The position numbers and the translations under genes were made by a program. Below are positions 19,594 to 32,400 of a stretch of DNA of 64,000 bases, in pieces. A model generated the notes under the pieces. It did no database searches and had not been told where the DNA came from. It worked only from the letters and a program-made list of their open reading frames with translations. Each line of letters begins with the position of its first letter. Position 1 is the first letter of the stretch. This DNA comes from Hypoxylon rubiginosum (lineage: Eukaryota; Ascomycota; Sordariomycetes; Xylariales; Hypoxylaceae), in NCBI GenBank assembly GCA_902806565.1, contig CADCXA010000027.1, forward strand, positions 620,001-684,000, read 5' to 3'.

Positions 19594-21276
19594 ATGGCGT
19601 TCCATTTTAAGAGGCTTCCCTGCGAAGTTCGCCACAAGATCTACCAATATCTGGCACCCTCGAACACCAATCTCGTCCTTGATCGACACGTGGGGAATCA
19701 AACAGTACAAGTACAAGGGCAAGGACACAACGACGATGAAGATGCGACTGACATAATTGCCCTCTTTTCCACCTGTCGAACTATTTATGCCGAAGCATCG
19801 CCAACCCTATATCTTAACAACACCGTCGTTGTCCGTTACTTGAGTACTCTTCTCCAGTTGAGAAAGTCAATCCTCCCTTCCATCACCTCACTAGAGGTTC
19901 ATCTGAGCGCCATCGTTCGTAGCAGAGACATGACCTTAATGCGCCCCGGCAACTATGCGCGTCCTGCCGCCCATGACCTCCTCGTACCCGGCTGGCAGGC
20001 TGCCATCGACCGCGTTTTCCCTCGCCTCAGACTAGGCAGCCTGGATCTCCGGGTCATTGTTGCGACCGACAGACTTTACACCGGCGCACTAGATCCTATG
20101 GATTTCGCAATGGTTTTGGTAACGCCTCTTCATCAGCAACTCCGCTTGAAAGGATGTCACTTTCAACTTGAGGACAGAGGAAGGCTTGTACGACTACTCA
20201 GCCAGCAGCAAACCATAGCTCAGCAGGCCTTTCGATTCGGCGATTTACCTACGGAAATCCGCATCAAGATCCTCAAGTACACAGATCTTATTACGCCTTG
20301 CAAAGCGGTCCGTTGGAGTCCACGTGGGTACACCCCTTTTATCACCAAGGCTGGTAGCGAACTTTACGGATGCAAATGGCCATCTCGAGACAACACCTTT
20401 ACATGCGAGGGCTATTATATTCCAGATGCGCCTCCTTCCACTCAGTCCTGGGAGAAACCGACTGCCTTGTTCCTAGTCAGCCGAGCTTTTTATTCGGAAT
20501 GCCGAGACGTCTTTTTTGCCTACAATCGGTTTGAGATAACCTCAGGTCGCGACGCACTTGCAAGACAGAGAACGGGGATCAGCGGAACTAGTCGAGCGAG
20601 GCAATTCCTTGATAGTGTGTCCACGTTCACACTACCATCGCTACGATATCTGGATATCCGACATGAGTTTCTCTTCTTCCGCGCCAACGAACAGCTTTGC
20701 GGTGATGTTTGTTGGCAGCACACCATCGAATCACGCAAGGAGGCCTTGAATCTGCAGCAGCTCTCCTTTCGTGTCGATCTGCAAGAACTTCCCGCCAGCG
20801 TTGCAAACGCTCTCCAGCCAGGCTTCGTGACTGCCGAAGATAGCTTACCCCCCATTAGCAAGATGGTGAGCAAATATCTATGGCCTCTCAGCACCGTTGG
20901 ACGCAAACCCGGCGTCGAAAAGCTTGTCATTCGGATCACTAGTCCCGGTATCCATGGATACTATTACTTGCGACGACCATCACTCGAGCTTCCCGAGAAG
21001 TTTCAAAATAAGTTGATGTCGGCAGAGTCGCATATTGTTCGACTAGTGGCGTTCACGCAGGATAATTGCTTGAGCGGCATTCCGTATTCCTTGGACAAGA
21101 ATAGGGATGGATCGTTCGAGATCCGAGACGTGACGAGGTTCTCGGAGATTTACAAAGATGCAATGATAGAAGGATTCTGGTTCTGGAGAAGTGAGGAAAC
21201 TCACTGGGACGTGGGTGATCTGGGAGAGTCCCTGGGTCCTTACTTAAGTAGCATGTTGGGGGTGTTTGGTGCTTGA
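19594..21276 (+). CDS. Protein with two F-box-like segments, hypothetical
   Basis: Single exon, 560 aa. Function not recognised. Two segments look like degenerate F-box/2EXR-type starts: LPCEVRHKIYQYL at about 8-20 followed by a FSTCRTIYAEASPTLYLNN block (about 56-75), and DLPTEIRIKILKYTDLI at about 216-232 followed by LFLVSRAFYSECRDVFFAYNRFEI (about 290-313). The second half, with a WFWRSEETHWDVGDLGESL end, resembles stand-alone proteins common in moulds. The protein therefore looks like a fusion or internal duplication of two such units. Many fungal F-box proteins recruit substrates to SCF ubiquitin ligases, but only the domain resemblance supports that here. Start: the ATG at 19594 directly precedes the first segment. 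Confidence 0.8.
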   Translation: MAFHFKRLPCEVRHKIYQYLAPSNTNLVLDRHVGNQTVQVQGQGHNDDEDATDIIALFSTCRTIYAEASPTLYLNNTVVVRYLSTLLQLRKSILPSITSLEVHLSAIVRSRDMTLMRPGNYARPAAHDLLVPGWQAAIDRVFPRLRLGSLDLRVIVATDRLYTGALDPMDFAMVLVTPLHQQLRLKGCHFQLEDRGRLVRLLSQQQTIAQQAFRFGDLPTEIRIKILKYTDLITPCKAVRWSPRGYTPFITKAGSELYGCKWPSRDNTFTCEGYYIPDAPPSTQSWEKPTALFLVSRAFYSECRDVFFAYNRFEITSGRDALARQRTGISGTSRARQFLDSVSTFTLPSLRYLDIRHEFLFFRANEQLCGDVCWQHTIESRKEALNLQQLSFRVDLQELPASVANALQPGFVTAEDSLPPISKMVSKYLWPLSTVGRKPGVEKLVIRITSPGIHGYYYLRRPSLELPEKFQNKLMSAESHIVRLVAFTQDNCLSGIPYSLDKNRDGSFEIRDVTRFSEIYKDAMIEGFWFWRSEETHWDVGDLGESLGPYLSSMLGVFGA

Positions 21277-22510
21277 GCACTGCTGAGGAGGGTGCCTAGG
21301 AGTCCCAAGTCCGAGGGCGTATATCAACGATGTGATCATCGATGATTTCAGGGATTGGCATGGGCGTGGTTTGTTTCCAGATAGCTGGGCTGAGATATTC
21401 GGCCATTCAATCGATGCTTTACCAAACGGTCTCCTCGATAGTGTCTACTCATGCTATTTGATCCACAGTTAAATCATTTCTATAAAAAGGGGATAATGAG
21501 GCTCAGGTAAAGGGCAAACCGACTCGGTAGACTGTCGCCATCTCAACTGCCAGGTAGGTAGGTAAGTATTGGCATGTTTCGAAGACCAGCGGTATTGGGG
21601 AACGCTGAAGGTCAAGTCCCGTGTAACACAGCTATACATAAAGGCCACGGATGGTAATCGCCCGAGTCCTGTTCCACTTCGACATACCAATCCGGGAACC
21701 CGAGACGGCCTATTGTTACTGTCATCCCAGCTGGAGCAGTGCTTGATCCGCATGGAAGTAAGTAGGTATGACGGATGTACGGGAGATTATTCCAACTCCG
21801 ACTCCAACTGGATAATGGAGCCATCTGGTCTCGATCCAATATTCTAGGTAGTACTAGCCCATCCACGAGGAGAGAACCCCAATTCTCCAGTTCTTCAGCA
21901 GAATCTTACCTTACACCATCAGACCATGCAGCTAATGTAACACGAGTTCAGCCACGATATTCCAACCGAGTGTTCGTACTGGTGCCCACCTCGTACTGGG
22001 TTACGAGAGCACCATGAAAGCCGCATTAGTCCTGTACTCGAACGAATGGTCTCCAGAGATCTCCAAAAGCCACCGCTAGCATTACATCAAAGATAAGCTG
22101 GCCCGCCTTCATCGAATCAGATAATTTGTATTACACTGTTGTGGTCGTTGTAGCACCGTCATGGTAGCATTTCGCCTCCGAGCTTCCTCCGCATCCCCCG
22201 CTCTCCTCCACTCCCCCCTCGGATCCCATCAGCGGCTCGACCCGGGAATGTCTTGCATTGCAGGCGGTTCACACTGCCGAAGGAGAATCGAGACCCCCGG
22301 GATTTCATGAAGTGCCGAGACAGATTAAAAAGAAAATTTCAAACTAGCACATGCTCTGACAGCAGCGCCACGGGTGACGTCGGCTCTCCGCGCGGAGTCG
22401 CGTTGGAGAAAAGAGCTTAAATGGGAGCTCGCCCTCCGGCAGGGGGAGAACCCCACCCCCCGGGGAAGAAGTCCTCTCATCGGCCATTCCCGTGGTCGAT
22501 TCGAGAGGAC
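21277..22510. other. Intergenic region F-box-like gene - MFS transporter
   Basis: 1.2 kb with several short overlapping ORFs on both strands but none with recognisable protein character. CCCC-rich tracts near 22195-22215 and an in-frame upstream ATG at 22421 precede the transporter start. Confidence 0.55.
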
Positions 22511-24492
22511 ATGGACGATACGAAGACAATCGAGGAATCCCCCGAGGGCATCAAGGTAGTCAACGAAGAGGTCGAGCACCAAAGGGAGATTATCGACGCG
22601 GCGGCGCGGAAGCACGGTATCGACGAGGACCAGATCGCCCTGTTCCGGCAGTTCACGGCCGCGAGCGCGGAATGGCACGACGACACGGCGAAGAAGCTCA
22701 TGCGGAAGGTCGACCTCCACCTGCTCCCGATGCTGATACTGATGTACATGCTTAACTTTCTGGATCGGAAGTGAGTTCTTGAGACCACCTCTCTACGCCC
22801 TAACATTTTTCTAAATAGGGGAATCTAGCAACCTCGCGCAGGCCCGGCTCGGGACTCTAGAGGCGGATCTCGGGATGACGGGGACCGACTTCAACCTCGC
22901 GACGAGCATCCTGTTCGTCGGATACATCCTCATGCAGCTCCCCTCGAACCTCCTCCTGACCCGGGTGCGGCCCTCGACCCACCTCGGCGTGTGCATGGCC
23001 ATCTGGGGCGTCATCTCCACCGCGCAAGCAGCGACGCGCACGTTTCCCGCTCTGGTCGTGTGTCGATTCTTCCTCGGCTTTGGTACGTTCTATCCCTTTT
23101 CTGAAAACATTATCACGACTCGAAGAGAAGCCTAGGCACTAACACGTCCGCAGCGGAGGCGCCGTACTTTCCAGGCGCGATATTCCTCATGTCGAGCTGG
23201 TACACGCGATCCGAGCTCGCCCTTAGGATCGCGTGGTTCTACTCCGGCCACTCGGTAGCCAACGCATTCGGCGGCCTCCTAGGCGCCGGGGTCCTCGGGA
23301 ACCTAAGCGGCGCCCACGGCATCGCGGGATGGTAAGCTAGCACCAAATACTCACTTCTCACATTCACCCGTATCTAGCCCTAGGTAGCGAGTCTGATAGT
23401 AATAACAAAACACAGGCGCTGGCTCTTCATCATCGAAGGCAGCCTCACCGTCTTCAGCGCCGTATGCTCCATCTTCATCCTGCCCGACTACCCGGCGACG
23501 ACCGCCTGGCTGACGCCCGAGGAGCGCGCGTACGCGCGCTGGCGGCTCGTCCAAGACGCGGGCGAGGCCGACGAGGCCGACGCCTCGTCCGTGAAGGAGG
23601 GCGTCATGCTCGCGCTGCGGGACCCGCGGCTGTACCTGTTCACGCTGCTGCAGCACTGCGCGCTGCTCTCGCAGACCTTCCAGTACTTCTTCCCGACCAT
23701 CCTGCAGACGCTCGGCTACGGCAACATCCAGACCTTGCTGTTGACCGTGCCCGTCTGGGTCCTGACCTTCTTGGTCTCCCTTGTGGTTACGTACACGTCC
23801 GGGCGGTTCGCGGATCGGAGCGTCCACATCATCTGCCTCATCCTGGTCTCCGTCGTCGGGAATATCATCGTCGTGGCGTCTCTCAACACGGCGGTCCGCT
23901 TCTTCGCGCTGTTCCTGCTGCCGATGGGCGCGGTTCCCGCCTACCAAGTAAGTGGAATCTACACAAACCGAATCTGTCCATTTAAGAAGAAAAAAAAAAG
24001 CCATAAATTTGTTTTCGCGCAGGGCGCAGCTGACCACCGTAAAAATCATAGATCTTTCTAGCTTGGACAGCAGGCAGCTTCCCGCGGCCGCTGGTGAAGC
24101 GGAGCGCTTGCATCTCGATCGGAAACATGGTGGGCAATACGGCTAACATCTACGGTACTTATATGTGAGCACGCCCCCCCCCCCCCTGTTAATATCATCG
24201 CCTTAAAAAACACCTCGAAGGCCAGCTGCTAATTATGCCTTCCTTTTTTTAAACTCAAAGGTATCCCTCCTCGGAAGGGCCCCGGTATCTCGCGGGCGGC
24301 GCCGCCACGGCGGCGGACTGCCTCCTGGTGGCCGTGCTCGCCGTCGCCGCGCGGCTCGTCCTGCAGCGGCAGAACAAGAAGCTGGCCGCCCGCGAGGCGT
24401 TCGAGTCGTCCGACGGGCACTCGCCCGAGCCGCCTGTGGGAGGTCGAGACGCGACTGCTGCTGCCGCGTCAGGTTTCAGGTATATCCTGTAG
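22511..24492 (+). CDS. Major facilitator superfamily transporter, Dal5/allantoate-permease type, 6 exons
   Basis: Predicted plasma-membrane carrier for a small organic anion or vitamin-like acid; substrate unknown. Exons: 22511-22770, 22829-23082, 23154-23331, 23416-23947, 24052-24164, 24261-24492; product 522 aa. Junctions restore anion:cation symporter family motifs: LDRNN-LAQARLGTLE, FFLGF-AEAPYFPGAIFLMSSWYTRSEL, GIAGW-RWLFIIEGSLTV, and PAYQ-IFLAWTAGSFPRPLVKR...GNTANIYGTYMYP. About 12 hydrophobic segments are visible, starting with LLPMLILMYMLNFLD. The hydrophilic N-terminus (about 75 aa) is acidic. An in-frame ATG 90 bases upstream (22421) would add a Pro/Gly-rich leader; I prefer 22511 because MDDTKTIEE resembles family starts. 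Odd: intron 5 holds a run of 13 C's (24174-24186), a likely assembly weak point. The coding sequence is GC-rich. Confidence 0.88.
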
Positions 24493-26183
24493 GACTTGCT
24501 TTAGGGGGGGAGGGGGAGGACGGGCTGGTGTTTGTTGGGGTTGTGTGCGTGTGTGCGTGTGCGTATGTGTAAATAAAATCTCTCGTCACTACATATTCGT
24601 GAAGTGGTAGCAATGGTATGGTAGCTGCGTGGCGCATTGGGTACCACGCCGCCGCTGTTCTTTTCGACAGAGATTGTCCGACCAGTGATGAGTTCAAAGC
24701 CTGCACCGCGCGGCTCGGGGTTGCTGCGAAAATTAAAGGTCCTTGACTCCAGCAGATGCCACATGTCCTTGCAGAAAGCCAGCCCTCTTTGTGTCAATTC
24801 TGCTGTCCTACGTGACTGATCCCCAATATTCCTCCCCCCATGAAAGCGCCACCGGCGACGAAGCTTGGGCTAAAATAGTTAGGACCCCTAAATCCAAAAA
24901 GCCCCGAAGGCAATATTTGTAGATCATCGATTTCGATTTTCGTCACGGGCATATACGACAATCACGAAAGAATATTGAGGCACGATGAGTTCATGAGTCT
25001 TCCCCTTGATCAAAGCTAGATGAAGTTTCTATCTAACTGATTGACAATGGTCTTCATGTACATAGGTAGTTTTTTTTCCTTTTCCACGTAGAATCTCCTC
25101 GTCACCCCTCAGGACACGCCACGACTCAAAACCCCGAGTCCGAAAGTGGCTATGCCCTCAGAAGCCGGAGGCTGAGGTTAGTCTCTTACGAGCGACCCAG
25201 CAAGCTACAACCGTCCCCTTTCATCCACGCACCGAACCAACTTCGTCATGCCTTTGACGGCATCGTATCGTACTCTGCTCCCCCAACTCTCTAGCAGTAA
25301 GACAAAAGTGATGTACAGTCAGTACAGTATTTGCACACAGAGGCGTTCCACGAGGTGACCCTCTCCCGTCCTTTCTTTTTTGCACTTTTTCCTCCCAAGG
25401 CGCCGATGCGATGATATGCCGATAGACACTAATGATTACCATTTGGTAAAAAATGAAAACAAGGAAAACCTGATACACACCCCCATTCCCCCAGTTCCCT
25501 ATGCTGCGCGATCCCGAACCTGTTCTTTTTATGATTTCTTGAAAATGCAACCGGTACGCTATCCGCTTCTCGAGGCCATTGGATATGGGAACTTGGTTGT
25601 GCGTTTGAAAGAATAGGGGTACAAAAAAGAAGAAAAATAGCTGTCTATGTACTGTCCCGAAAATTGGCAGTTCCTGCCGATCCTAGCCCCGTACGTGCAG
25701 ATATGCATGAGGTAGGTCGCCGATGGTCTACCCCATTCCCCGAAGAGAACGACCACGGCCGAACGGCGCTAGGGGAAAATGGCAACCCAGCCAGGGAAAG
25801 TTATGTGCAGCGAGGCTTTTGCGGGCTCGGGCCGAGGCAGCCTCATGTAGATTATGGTCCACCCCAGTGCGAACCAAAAATAAATAAACATTTTCGATTT
25901 TGCGATTTGACGCCAACGCCGTGCGATGCATTGCGAATGTCGCTATGGCGGGCTTGGTATTCGATGGAAAATAAGTAGTAATACGTCGTCCTTCTAAGTG
26001 GTATCCAAATAACGACAAATGGTATCTCTCTATGCTGGTGTGTAAGACGGTAAAAATAAAGAAAATAATTGCTGTAAATGAGCGTGAGCGACGTCAAGTT
26101 GTCGTAAATCATCATTAAATCGTCGTAACGTCCGAGGTCATCGATATCGGCGGCGACATAAAACATTGATAATAGGGTGAGGT
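24493..26183. other. Intergenic region MFS transporter / Ser-Pro-rich protein
   Basis: 1.7 kb between convergent genes. A TG/GTGTGCG simple repeat lies at about 24538-24570. No ORF has coding character; nothing else supported. Confidence 0.55.
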
Positions 26184-27837
26184 CTATTTCCTCAGGCCGA
26201 CTTTGCCGGCAAGATGGCGCCAGAATCCGGGACCCTTTCGGTCCAGGCTGTCGAAGGATGTCATGGTCGCCTCGCGGACCATAGGACCGACGATGTCTTC
26301 GTCGCCGCGTTCGGGAAATTTCCCTTCGGCATCCATCCTCGGTACGGCGGTCCATATACATACACCCTCGTTGAACTTCTCGCACACTGTTGTCTCGCCG
26401 CTAGCGACGACCGCTTCTGCGATCTCATCGTGCAAGTTGCGCCACGCTCGCTGGGTCTCGGCCCACTTGGCTTCGGTGAGTGCGTAGGTCTTAGACGTCT
26501 GTCCGTAATGTTCTCCCGTTCGCGCAAGGTGTTTCGTGTAGTTCACTCGCGCGGTTTCCCAATCCGCTCGGAATTGGCGGAGAGAATCCAGGTCGGCTGT
26601 TTCCGGTTTGTATGGTTTCGGCACGATGGTGTAGTTCGCATGGCCCAAGCGGTCAGACCAGGCATCCGGTGCAGGGAGCTGAGGTAGCTCGACCGAGGCC
26701 GGTACGAGACGAAGTGAAGAGGTAGATGGACTTGCGCTGAGTGGCGGAGATATAATGCCTGTTGAATGCATCTCCTCCCTAAATGGAGACATTGGAGAGG
26801 CAATACTAGGTGATTCCAATGGGGAAGGCTGGGCTAGGATATGCTCGGTCGAAGTAGAAGCCATCATGGGAGGCAGAAGCGGCGTCACCGCTTGCTTGCG
26901 CTCGTACTCGATTGATCCAAGAACGCCACTAGCCTCGTCGAAATCGACTGCTCCATCCAATGGTATGAAGCTGTCGTTACTCCCTAGGCGCGACAAAGCA
27001 GGAGTCAGCGGAACAGGAGGCTCATTCGAGCGATCTGGGCGGTGCCGACTGGGCGCTGAGAGCGAGGAAGACCGACTCGAGGTCGCCCGCGATAGGATTG
27101 GACGCTGATCGAACCCATAGTCTGACGTTGGCGAGCTAATTATGCTAGACGGCTTTGACGACTTCCATTTTGTGAAGGATGGGAATCGCGAGCCAATGCG
27201 TTGTGACAAACCTGCGAATGGTGACTCGGCGCCGTCTCTACGCTTTCTTGACGAGCGTAGACTGAAACTGAAATCGCCGTCGCTAAAGAATCCTGCGTCA
27301 TAATCGGTGCTCCGGCTCTGCGTATAGAAGTTTGACGTGCTCTGTACCAGATCGGTATCTCGATGGATGCAAGGTTCGTCACCTAAGTCAGACATTGTTA
27401 GAAGAGCACACGGAAGCTGGGAATACATGCAACGTACATAAGCAATGGTACAATTCGGATATATCGTCATAATCAGAGTCCGAGTCCTCCTCATACTCGA
27501 TAGGCTCCTCCTTGACGTCGGGCAGCACGCGTTTGCTAGAGCTCTGCGCTGTTTGCGTCGGCGACGAAGGGCTATCGGAGCTGGCTACCGTTGCGAGGTC
27601 GAACGACGACATGGAGCTAGAGTAGCGTAGATGGCCACGCGTCGAAAACGTTGGCGTTACTGGCGACGCCGCGTCAGACGAGTAGGAATCCGTCGTGTAG
27701 AAGTTATACGGCACATCAACTTCTGTTCCGCGTTGTGCCGCCTCTTCCTCTTCTCTTTCCTTTCTCCTTCTCTCCTCCTCCATTCTTCTGTCCTCCACCA
27801 ACTGTGGTAACTTGAGAGGTCGTAATTTAGTAGACAT
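26184..27837 (-). CDS. Conserved Ser/Pro-rich fungal protein of unknown function, 2 exons
   Basis: Exon 1 is 27837-27438 and exon 2 is 27382-26184; the 55-nt intron (GTACGT...CTTAG) splits a Cys codon and joins the frames, giving 532 aa. I do not recognise it as a named family. Near the N-terminus a highly charged helix (EERRRKEREEEEAAQ, about 21-35) may form a short coiled coil; an acidic patch (EEPIEYEEDSDSDYDD) follows at about 110-125. The middle is Ser/Pro-rich and probably disordered. Residues about 395-460 form a conserved-looking amphipathic helical block (FRADWETARVNYTKHLARTG, then AKWAETQRAWRNLHDEI). The C-terminus has GFWRHLAGKVGLRK. Such proteins are common orphans in Pezizomycotina and may be signalling or scaffold proteins (inference). 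Confidence 0.8.
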
Positions 27838-29460
27838 GGCGCTGAGAGTAAAGCTGTAGCAAGCTCGCCGTCTTTCAACCCTGAATTGGGTATTTGCAGA
27901 CTTATCGTTGGCGCAATTGTCGCGTCGTGGGTTCGCGTCGCCGATGCTTAAGCTTAAGCTTGAGCTCGGTGTTGCGTTTGGTGGGGGAGTTGATGATACG
28001 TCAGGGTAAATACATCCAGGATCCCCGGTAGCTCTACGTTGGGCAATGGATTGTCGTCCGAAAAGAGAAAGAGAAAAAATTCGGTTCTTCCTTTCGATGC
28101 TAGGTCAATTCACCTCGACCGTCTTATAGATAAGAGAGAAGAGGGCCTGGTAACAAGACGGGTCCCTGAGATATGTCGGTATCCAACCCTCGTGACAGGT
28201 TTTTGTTGGAATACCAGATGAATGCTCAAAGGGCGTATATGGGTATATACGTGTACCCAGTGGACTTTCTACCCTATCAACTTTCAGGTGGTCACACTGG
28301 TCCACGTGTTCTGGGTACTGCTTGTAGAATTTGGGGTTGTTCGTGGGGTCGTAGTCAGGCTGCTGTGTTGTCTCTTAAAGGTTTACCGCCTCTCCAATCA
28401 ATCAGATGGTATCCTGCCAACCCTGACACACTGACACAATCTCCAAGGTCTCCCCAGAGGTCGTCCTCTCTGCACCCTGACAAAAACCGATAAGTGCTTG
28501 TGAGAATCGTGCAACATAGGCCAATGGTTGCCAATGATTCAGACGTCGTCCAGATGTCCAGGTCTAAATCCGGGTCCAGATACAGATACAGGTCCAAGCT
28601 AACGAGGGGTTGCTGCAATATATCGTGTGAGGTCAGGTTGAATGGTTGAATGGTTGAATGGTTGATGGTTGACGGTTGATGAATCGTCCCCAGGATCTCA
28701 GGTTAAACAAGATACTTGTTTATTGGCAGTCCTCTAGAAGTCACGGTTGTATTGCGCGAGGGTGGATAGAAATGGAAAAGAGAAAAAGTGCACATGTGAG
28801 AGAGAGAATTGAAGGCCCTTTTTTTTCTTTTCTTCACTCCACTCCACTGGGTCGAGAGTGGGAAGAGATGCAGGACGGCGGGTGTAGACTGTGCAGTACC
28901 TTAGGTACTAACGGTACCTAGCTTGCAAGCTTGCTGATGGAAGAACGGGATGTGAGCGGGTGGCTTTTTTTTACTACCCAGGTATGTACTAGGCCTCGTT
29001 CCGTTCGACTTAGTACTGTGGGAAGCTCCACTACCAGGTCACTACCAGGTAGCTCCAGGAATCAGGACTGAAGAACGGCCCTACCGCCCTGCCGCACTAG
29101 AGTAGACTAGACTCTCAGACCTCTTCTTTTTTTTTTTCTCCTTTCCTTCTTCTTTTGCGGTTCCCCGTCCGAATTGTTTCCCTAATCCTTGTAGTCTTAA
29201 GAGCCCGACCAACTGGGATGACACCTTGACCGGCTTGGGCTTGCTTACGGGGCTGGGCTAAAAAAGCAGCAGGGATCCGGGGAGAGCTCCCAGGCTCCTA
29301 GCAGAGCTGCTAGGCCCGCTTAGGGCAGTACCTAACCTACCTAACCTACGGGCTACCGGTAGCTGATGGATACCTCCAACACTGACATTGACACTGGACA
29401 AGAACTGGACAAGAAGAGACGACGGTTTCTCTTTTGGCGGCCGTGTACGGACGTACATAC
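27838..29460. other. Upstream region of the Ser-Pro-rich gene; start of gene desert
   Basis: About 1.6 kb. Presumably holds the minus-strand promoter and leader. Contains a tandem GGTTGAAT-type repeat (28636-28682), long pyrimidine tracts (for example 29124-29156) and no credible ORF. Confidence 0.55.
28636..28682. repeat. Tandem GGTTGAAT / GGTTGAT repeat
   Basis: Three copies of the 8-mer GGTTGAAT (28636-28659) run into three 7-base variants GGTTGAT, GGTTGAC and GGTTGAT (28660-28680). Simple microsatellite-like array upstream of the minus-strand gene. Confidence 0.8.
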
Positions 29461-32400
29461 ATACATCATGTAGGGAGGTATGTATGTACTTTACCTCACC
29501 TACCTACATATCTACCTACATGTACAGTAGGTACCTAAGATAGATGAATGGGATGAATGCAGTCATGCATAAGAGATCCACTGCCCAACTGCTTTCTTAA
29601 CGAGCGGTTTCTTTTTTGGAGCCTTGACTTGCTCTATCGGATGTCTCCTTCAAGTCAATCTCCACCAGTCAGAACTGCTGATGCTGGTCCCCTATCCCCT
29701 ACGTACCAATGTATCCCATGTATCTTAGGTGTGTATCCTAGGCTCCTGAGTCTCCAGACATTTGAAACGAAAACAAAATAAACAAATGCCGTAGTGGCCG
29801 TGGTGAGAGTAAAAGCCCCTGGAGAGGTTGGGGGTTATGGGGTTGGGATATCGAAGTGCGAGCTGGATTCTGGAAGTGGAATACCTACCAGGTACATACC
29901 ATTGATGGTAAAGCCACTGAGAGATATCTGAACATCTGAACATCTAAACATCTGAACAATCAGTCTCCTGTTCTTGTCTCGTTTGCTAAGGGCTTGATGC
30001 GTCTAGGCCCTATGCAATATGCAAACTTTTGAAATGTTGAGCACCTACATGCAGGTATGTGTAGGTATGTATGTAGGTATGGAAGCAATGCCTTGATGCA
30101 ATGTGAATGTGAATTACACATTATGTATGCAGTATGTATACCAAAAATTGCATACGATCAAAATCCATGAGAAAGAAGAAAAAAGTATTTTTTTACATAG
30201 TAGATCCACATCTTCCGACCTTTCCCTTATTGGGACCCGGCTCTGATTCCTGGTGGCTACGACGCCTGGACGCCTGGACGTAATGCTAGCAGGGCCAAGG
30301 GCCAAGGGCCAAGTCGAACTAGGACCGGGGTGTCTTCTCAACCTCCATCGGATTACAACCCTCACGAGCCGTCGAATTGGGCTCGGGGCGCACACGGTCC
30401 TGACTTCTGACTTCTGACGCTGACAGTGGGGCAGACGGAAAGGCGCCAACCGTGGCACAGTGTGCATGTCGTCAGCAATAAAACATAGTACAGACCGTAC
30501 CAGCGTACACGAGCGGTGGGTGAGGGAACATGGGTACTGCGTAATAGTAATACTGTGTACTGTATGTCCTTGGATCCATCATTTTGGATAAGATGTCGCA
30601 TCGTACACGGGCAGACGGACCAAGTCACTGTACTCTCGAATGCAACAACATCCGTCCAAAGGGAGGCGAACGGTCCTTGACCACGTCGACGAGACGTCTA
30701 CATATGTAGTAAGGATGCAAGGAAGATTCAAAGACGATATTAACAGGTATGACCTCTGAACAAGCAGACAGGTTGGAAGAGTTTGGATATTCTCTTGCTC
30801 GGAGCATATTACACCGGGCCAGGTGTCTCACCGTAGGTGCTCTAGTGCCAAACTGAGAGCTACTATGGTATCTCTAAGCACCTATGCTGCTATGGAAAAA
30901 TGCAGGGCAGGGCAGGGCAGTGAAAAGGAGGTTATCGGAGAAATCAGAAATGCAGCTTTCTTCCGACTCTAAGTCCTAAGGCAGGCCGATACGCCCCGGT
31001 CCAACATTCCAGCAGTAAGTCCGGACTCGGTGAGGGCTGCGACACGGCCCAGTAAACCCCCGTAGCTTAGGTTGCATTGGATGAACAAGAATATTACCAG
31101 ATTCTCAACTGCCGAGGGAAAAACGCGCCGAATTGGGATGGAAATCTCGCGTTGTTTTCTCGAAAGCGTGACGTGATGTGACGAAAACCGGTCAACAAGA
31201 CCTACCTACGAAGTAAGTAAGCTACCTATCCTTTTCTTCAGCAGTACAGTATGTATGATATTACAATTATAAGGGAAGTCGGTGGTCGTGGCATGATGAA
31301 TGTAACTAAGAAAAAACCAGACCTGTTTTTTAGTCAATTTCTGAATTCCACGATACGACTGGATACAACTGGATACAACTGGATAGCCTAAATGCCTCTA
31401 AGAACACGACATGCAAGCAGTTATGTGTCTGTCGTTAGGTAATGTGTACCTGCTTAGGGATGCCTTTTTCTCTCTGGCTTCCTGCATGAGAGAATGCGCC
31501 CTGCCTCTCAATCAGGTAGCCCGCCTTGCATCGCCTCCCTCTCGGCGGCTGTGCGTCGTTCCTCAAGTGCATACCACCGCACGCAGCATGCTCTTCGAAC
31601 GTCCCGTCCCGACAGTTGCTGATAACCCTCACCCTCCCCGCAAACCCGTCACTCACATGATTCCGGTTCCCGTCATCGGCGAGCCAAAGCAAGATACTCT
31701 CTATCACCGCGCATATATATGCATTTTCTCACCATCCTTAGTCATGGCCTCCCTTTTTGCCTTCTCACTCTTGGTAACGCCGACGAGCTTACCTAGCTGC
31801 CTGGTGACTTAGAGATGACGAGTTAATCACGTAACACACCTGGGCTCCTACTCAAGGCCCTCTCATTGCACGGAAATCCAGTCCAAGGTTTGATGTAACG
31901 CAAGCTTCGGTGTAAAGACATTGATCCAGCAGGTCCCTTAACCGCCCCGATACTATGAGGTTGGAACAGACACGGGTAATCTTGCCTTGTGCTAGGAGCT
32001 TGTGTTAGGTGACGCAGAGGCATGTCGTGTTTCTTCAGCTAACAAAGGCTCATTGGTAGAGTTGAGATTTCGATCTTGTCAAATGTGCCACAGGTGGTGG
32101 CAGTGCCATGGTAACTTGAATCGGGAAGCTATTCTTGAAGCCTCACGCTCTACCTTACAAGTAGGTCAGCAAATTCGAGGCACGCCTCAATACTCACCTG
32201 CAGCGCAGAAACCTGGGGTGACTTTTTCCAGCGCATATACATAGCAAGTTGATATATCACCTACATTGTAATATGTATGGGGCAGTAAGTTCTTATCCAG
32301 GAACCACGCAACCCACGGTCCATGGGGAACCATTCCGTAGTCGGGTCGATGAGCCTCCACACGGATGAAAGGTTACTCATCAAATTTTCTGGCCCGAGGA

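Noticed and set aside
22421..22510. Upstream in-frame ATG as start of the MFS transporter
   Set aside because: It would add a Pro/Gly/Arg-rich leader not typical of this carrier family; the ATG at 22511 gives a more usual acidic N-terminus. Not excluded.
7560..27837. Possible biosynthetic or defence gene cluster in the left arm
   Set aside because: Neighbouring genes belong to unrelated housekeeping processes with ordinary spacing and mixed strands; no backbone synthase, regulator or tailoring enzymes are present.
31411..31812. 133-codon ORF on the + strand in the gene desert
   Set aside because: No domain, no plausible splice partners, mixed composition; a similar-sized ORF runs on the opposite strand. 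Chance ORF.
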